Source of the DNA: JAVVRI01 sp036654795
GTDB taxonomy: Bacteria; Bacteroidota; Bacteroidia; Bacteroidales; Tannerellaceae
Direction of reading: 5' to 3'
Assembly: GCA_036654795.1 (NCBI GenBank)
Contig: JAVVRI010000132.1
Location: 1 to 7,896 of the forward strand
Length of the DNA: 7,896 nt
The notes below the pieces were generated by a model that was not told the DNA's origin, did not search any database, and saw only the letters and a program-made list of their open reading frames with translations. A program made the position numbers and the translations under genes. Of the stretch, positions 6,597 to 7,896 are shown piece after piece (positions within the stretch are counted from its first letter, which is position 1; each line of letters begins with the position of its first letter).

Positions 6597-6625
6597 TACG
6601 AAACGCTTGCTTTTGCATACGAAAC
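6597..6625 (-). promoter_or_regulatory. Paired direct repeats, candidate LytTR binding site
   Basis: GTTTCGTA on the minus strand (TACGAAAC on plus) occurs exactly twice, at 6597-6604 and 6618-6625. The start-to-start distance is 21 bp, two helical turns. LytTR proteins bind pairs of short direct repeats on one face of the helix with about this period. The pair lies roughly 75-105 bp upstream of the predicted transcription start for the acidic gene, a suitable place for an activator. A LytTR protein is encoded less than 1 kb away. The repeat shares a GTT core with known sites but is not a full match to the AgrA-type consensus. Confidence 0.45.
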
Positions 6626-6626
6626 C

Positions 6627-7280
6627 TTACTCGCTCACCCACTTCGCCTTACAAGCAGTGATGGGGCATTGCCTCCTGTTTTTGAGTGATTCCCAAGGTA
6701 TTTCACCTAAAAACGTACCACATTTAGGGCACACGTAATCTATTTTAAACTGATTTGCAATATCTTGCAACTGCTGAGGAACCTTGGCGGACTGCTTGGC
6801 TCCGAGGTAAATACCGACCGTTGGTGCGCAAATCGTAATAAAAAGACTAAGCCCAAACAACTCCGGGCTTCCTTTTCCCAAGAAACCAATCACTACTCCC
6901 ACAACACCCGGGAGGGCAAATGGAAGAGATTGGAACAATCTAGTCTTAAATTGATTAGAGGATTGTATCTTAACCTTTGCTTCAACATACTTATCATACA
7001 CGTGCTTTAGCGAAGCAAACTCTTCACTATAGTCGTTGTTATACTTTAAGATCTCTTCAGCCTTTACACTATAGCTATCTCCCAATTTAATGACATCAGT
7101 CAAAGCGACATGCTTCTTAATAATCTGGCTTCCATTTACGAAAGTACCATTCGTTGAACCTAGATCTTCAAGCAGCCAAAACCCTTCTTCGTCACGAACC
7201 AAACGTGCGTGATGCCTACTAACATGAAGATCGCCTACCACGAAATCATTATCGTCCGCCTTTCCTATTCTAATAATCAT
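6627..7280 (-). CDS. Membrane protein: N-terminal FHA domain, two TM helices, C-terminal zinc ribbon
   Basis: The product is 217 residues. The FHA domain is at about 1-72 and is canonical: IRIGKADDNDFVV, then HVSRHHARL (19-27), LLEDLGSTNGTFVNG (36-50) and IKLGD (64-68), with all phospho-Thr-binding residues present. A charged, helical linker spans about 73-112. Two hydrophobic segments follow at about 117-135 and 140-161, joined by a short KGSPE turn, so both ends should lie on the same (cytoplasmic) side. The tail has a four-Cys zinc ribbon, CPKC (184, 187) and CPITAC (205, 210). The ATG at 7280 is 7 bp after the LytTR stop, so the two are one transcription unit. It probably holds phosphorylated partners, perhaps the kinase linker or the acidic protein, at the inner membrane. 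Confidence 0.9.
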   Translation of the reverse strand: MIIRIGKADDNDFVVGDLHVSRHHARLVRDEEGFWLLEDLGSTNGTFVNGSQIIKKHVALTDVIKLGDSYSVKAEEILKYNNDYSEEFASLKHVYDKYVEAKVKIQSSNQFKTRLFQSLPFALPGVVGVVIGFLGKGSPELFGLSLFITICAPTVGIYLGAKQSAKVPQQLQDIANQFKIDYVCPKCGTFLGEIPWESLKNRRQCPITACKAKWVSE

Positions 7281-7287
7281 ACTTTAA

Positions 7288-7722
7288 TCATTTTGTATCT
7301 TCTTCCGCCTTAGTATCTTCTAGCATTTTAGCATTCTCCTCTATTTTGGCCTCTTCCGTTTTACCCATTTCTTTTTCCAACGACTCTTTGAGCACCTTCA
7401 AAGGATCTTTCGATATGATCAGTTCGCGGGGCTTACCTTCGGCAGTAAGCAAAAGCAGCTTCTGTTTGGGTAGATTTATCTGAAGAATATGATTTTTATT
7501 AATAATATGACTTTTACCCACACGCATCAAAATAGTACTACATCCTGCCACCTGTTTTTCAAGTATTTCCTCAATCTTTCCTATATTAATTGCAAATGTA
7601 AACTGAATACCATTAGACAGCAGTAGCTTAGTATAATTCCGATCCGCTTCAAAATAAAGAATCTGCCCTATTTTGATTCGTAACAACTCATCTCTTGTCT
7701 TAATAATCAAATACCGCTCCAT
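7288..7722 (-). CDS. Stand-alone LytTR-type DNA-binding regulator
   Basis: The product is 144 residues. Residues about 5-105 form a LytTR domain: IGQILYFEADRNYTKLLL (18-35), then IGKIEEIL (47-54), LMRVGKSHIINKNHILQI (65-82) and LLLTAEGKPREL (90-101). No receiver domain precedes it, so it is not a typical two-component response regulator. The tail (about 115-144) is rich in Lys and Glu, probably helical or disordered, and ends with two Asp-Thr-Lys sites (LEDTK, EEDTK) that could be phosphorylated. It is first in the cluster, directly after its own promoter. It most likely regulates the downstream operon through the repeats at 6597-6625, possibly under control of the kinase; the target and the control are inference. 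Confidence 0.9.
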   Translation of the reverse strand: MERYLIIKTRDELLRIKIGQILYFEADRNYTKLLLSNGIQFTFAINIGKIEEILEKQVAGCSTILMRVGKSHIINKNHILQINLPKQKLLLLTAEGKPRELIISKDPLKVLKESLEKEMGKTEEAKIEENAKMLEDTKAEEDTK

Positions 7723-7759
7723 ATATATGTAGATCTTGTTTGTTTCTTATAATGAAGAA

Positions 7760-7767
7760 CAAATATA
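7760..7767 (-). promoter_or_regulatory. Promoter (-7 box) of the LytTR/FHA-TM unit
   Basis: The minus strand reads TATATTTG, a full match to the Bacteroidetes -7 box TAnnTTTG. Transcription would start near 7753, giving a leader of about 30 bases before the ATG at 7722. A (GAA)n-type purine run fills the spacer upstream and no clear TTTG -33 is seen. The rest of 7768-7896 holds no gene I can support. Confidence 0.6.
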
Positions 7768-7896
7768 CATTATTTTCTTCTTCTTCCTATACCTTTCGTG
7801 AATAAAGTTACTATTCTCTCAAAAAAACAATACAAGCTAGTACTCATGCTTTCCTGGAGTGACCTTAAAATAGAAATATCCGAATCTCCTTTCACA

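Noticed and set aside
6497..6626. Rho-independent terminator after the FHA-TM gene
   Set aside because: No GC-rich stem followed by a T run is present on the minus strand; the only dyad (6548-6564) has 5-bp AT-rich arms.
7274..7291. Direct repeat TAATCAT twice at 11-bp period at the LytTR/FHA-TM junction
   Set aside because: It covers a stop codon, a start codon and coding bases; the repeat is short and AT-rich, so chance is the simplest explanation.
7837..7896. Minus-strand frame open from the right edge to a TAG at 7837-7839, encoding a short stretch with FKVTPGKHEY
   Set aside because: It could be the tail of an upstream gene, as it ends just before a promoter region, but only 19 codons are visible. 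A second minus-strand frame and a plus-strand frame are also open here, so no choice can be supported.
7846..7896. Plus-strand ATG with 17 open codons reaching the right edge
   Set aside because: There is no plus-strand TAnnTTTG box or ribosome site before it, and 17 codons are too few to support a divergent gene.
1..7896. Type VI secretion threonine-phosphorylation pathway or TerY-P triad
   Set aside because: Kinase, PP2C and FHA are shared with both, but no T6SS structural gene and no vWA (TerY-like) gene is in the window, so neither name is assigned.

Overview
The window looks like chromosome of a member of the Bacteroidales (Bacteroides/Parabacteroides-like). Evidence: moderately AT-rich DNA, almost no Shine-Dalgarno sequences, three intergenic matches to the Bacteroidetes -7 promoter box TAnnTTTG, a lipoprotein with the Bacteroides-style fibronectin-like repeats (RAYATN..G..Y), and a stand-alone LytTR regulator. 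There are no rRNAs, tRNAs, CRISPR arrays, transposases or other mobile elements. All eight genes lie on the minus strand, so the transcription order runs from right to left.

Layout in transcription order: 7723-7896 is an upstream region with a promoter; 7288-7722 is a LytTR DNA-binding protein; 6627-7280 is a membrane protein with an N-terminal FHA domain and a C-terminal zinc ribbon; 6497-6626 is a 130-bp regulatory gap with a second promoter and a pair of direct repeats shaped like a LytTR binding site; 6254-6496 is a very acidic 80-residue protein; 5742-6257 is a zinc ribbon-FHA protein; 4925-5749 is a PP2C-type protein phosphatase; 3094-4884 is a transmembrane Ser/Thr kinase with an extracytoplasmic helical and WG-like tail; 2140-3084 is a secreted protein with a TPR-like region and a probable outer-membrane barrel; 1-2127 is a lipoprotein with four Fn3-like repeats and a Kelch propeller, cut by the left window edge. 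The genes are tightly packed (4- and 8-bp overlaps, otherwise gaps of about 7-40 bp outside the regulatory gap).

The set reads as one phospho-threonine signalling module. The kinase writes, the PP2C erases, and two FHA proteins read. A [DE]-T-x-L-[LV]-Q-P motif shared by the kinase juxtamembrane linker and the ZnR-FHA protein suggests that they phosphorylate and dock to each other. The acidic 80-residue protein carries a related Thr site and may be a scaffold or substrate. The two exported proteins at the end, together with the extracytoplasmic kinase tail, suggest a chain from the cell surface across the envelope to the kinase. The LytTR protein probably acts on the 6597-6625 repeats. The wiring is inference; the domains are visible in the sequence. 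The module resembles known STPK/PP2C/FHA sets (TerY-P triads, the T6SS threonine phosphorylation pathway), but no vWA or T6SS gene is in view.
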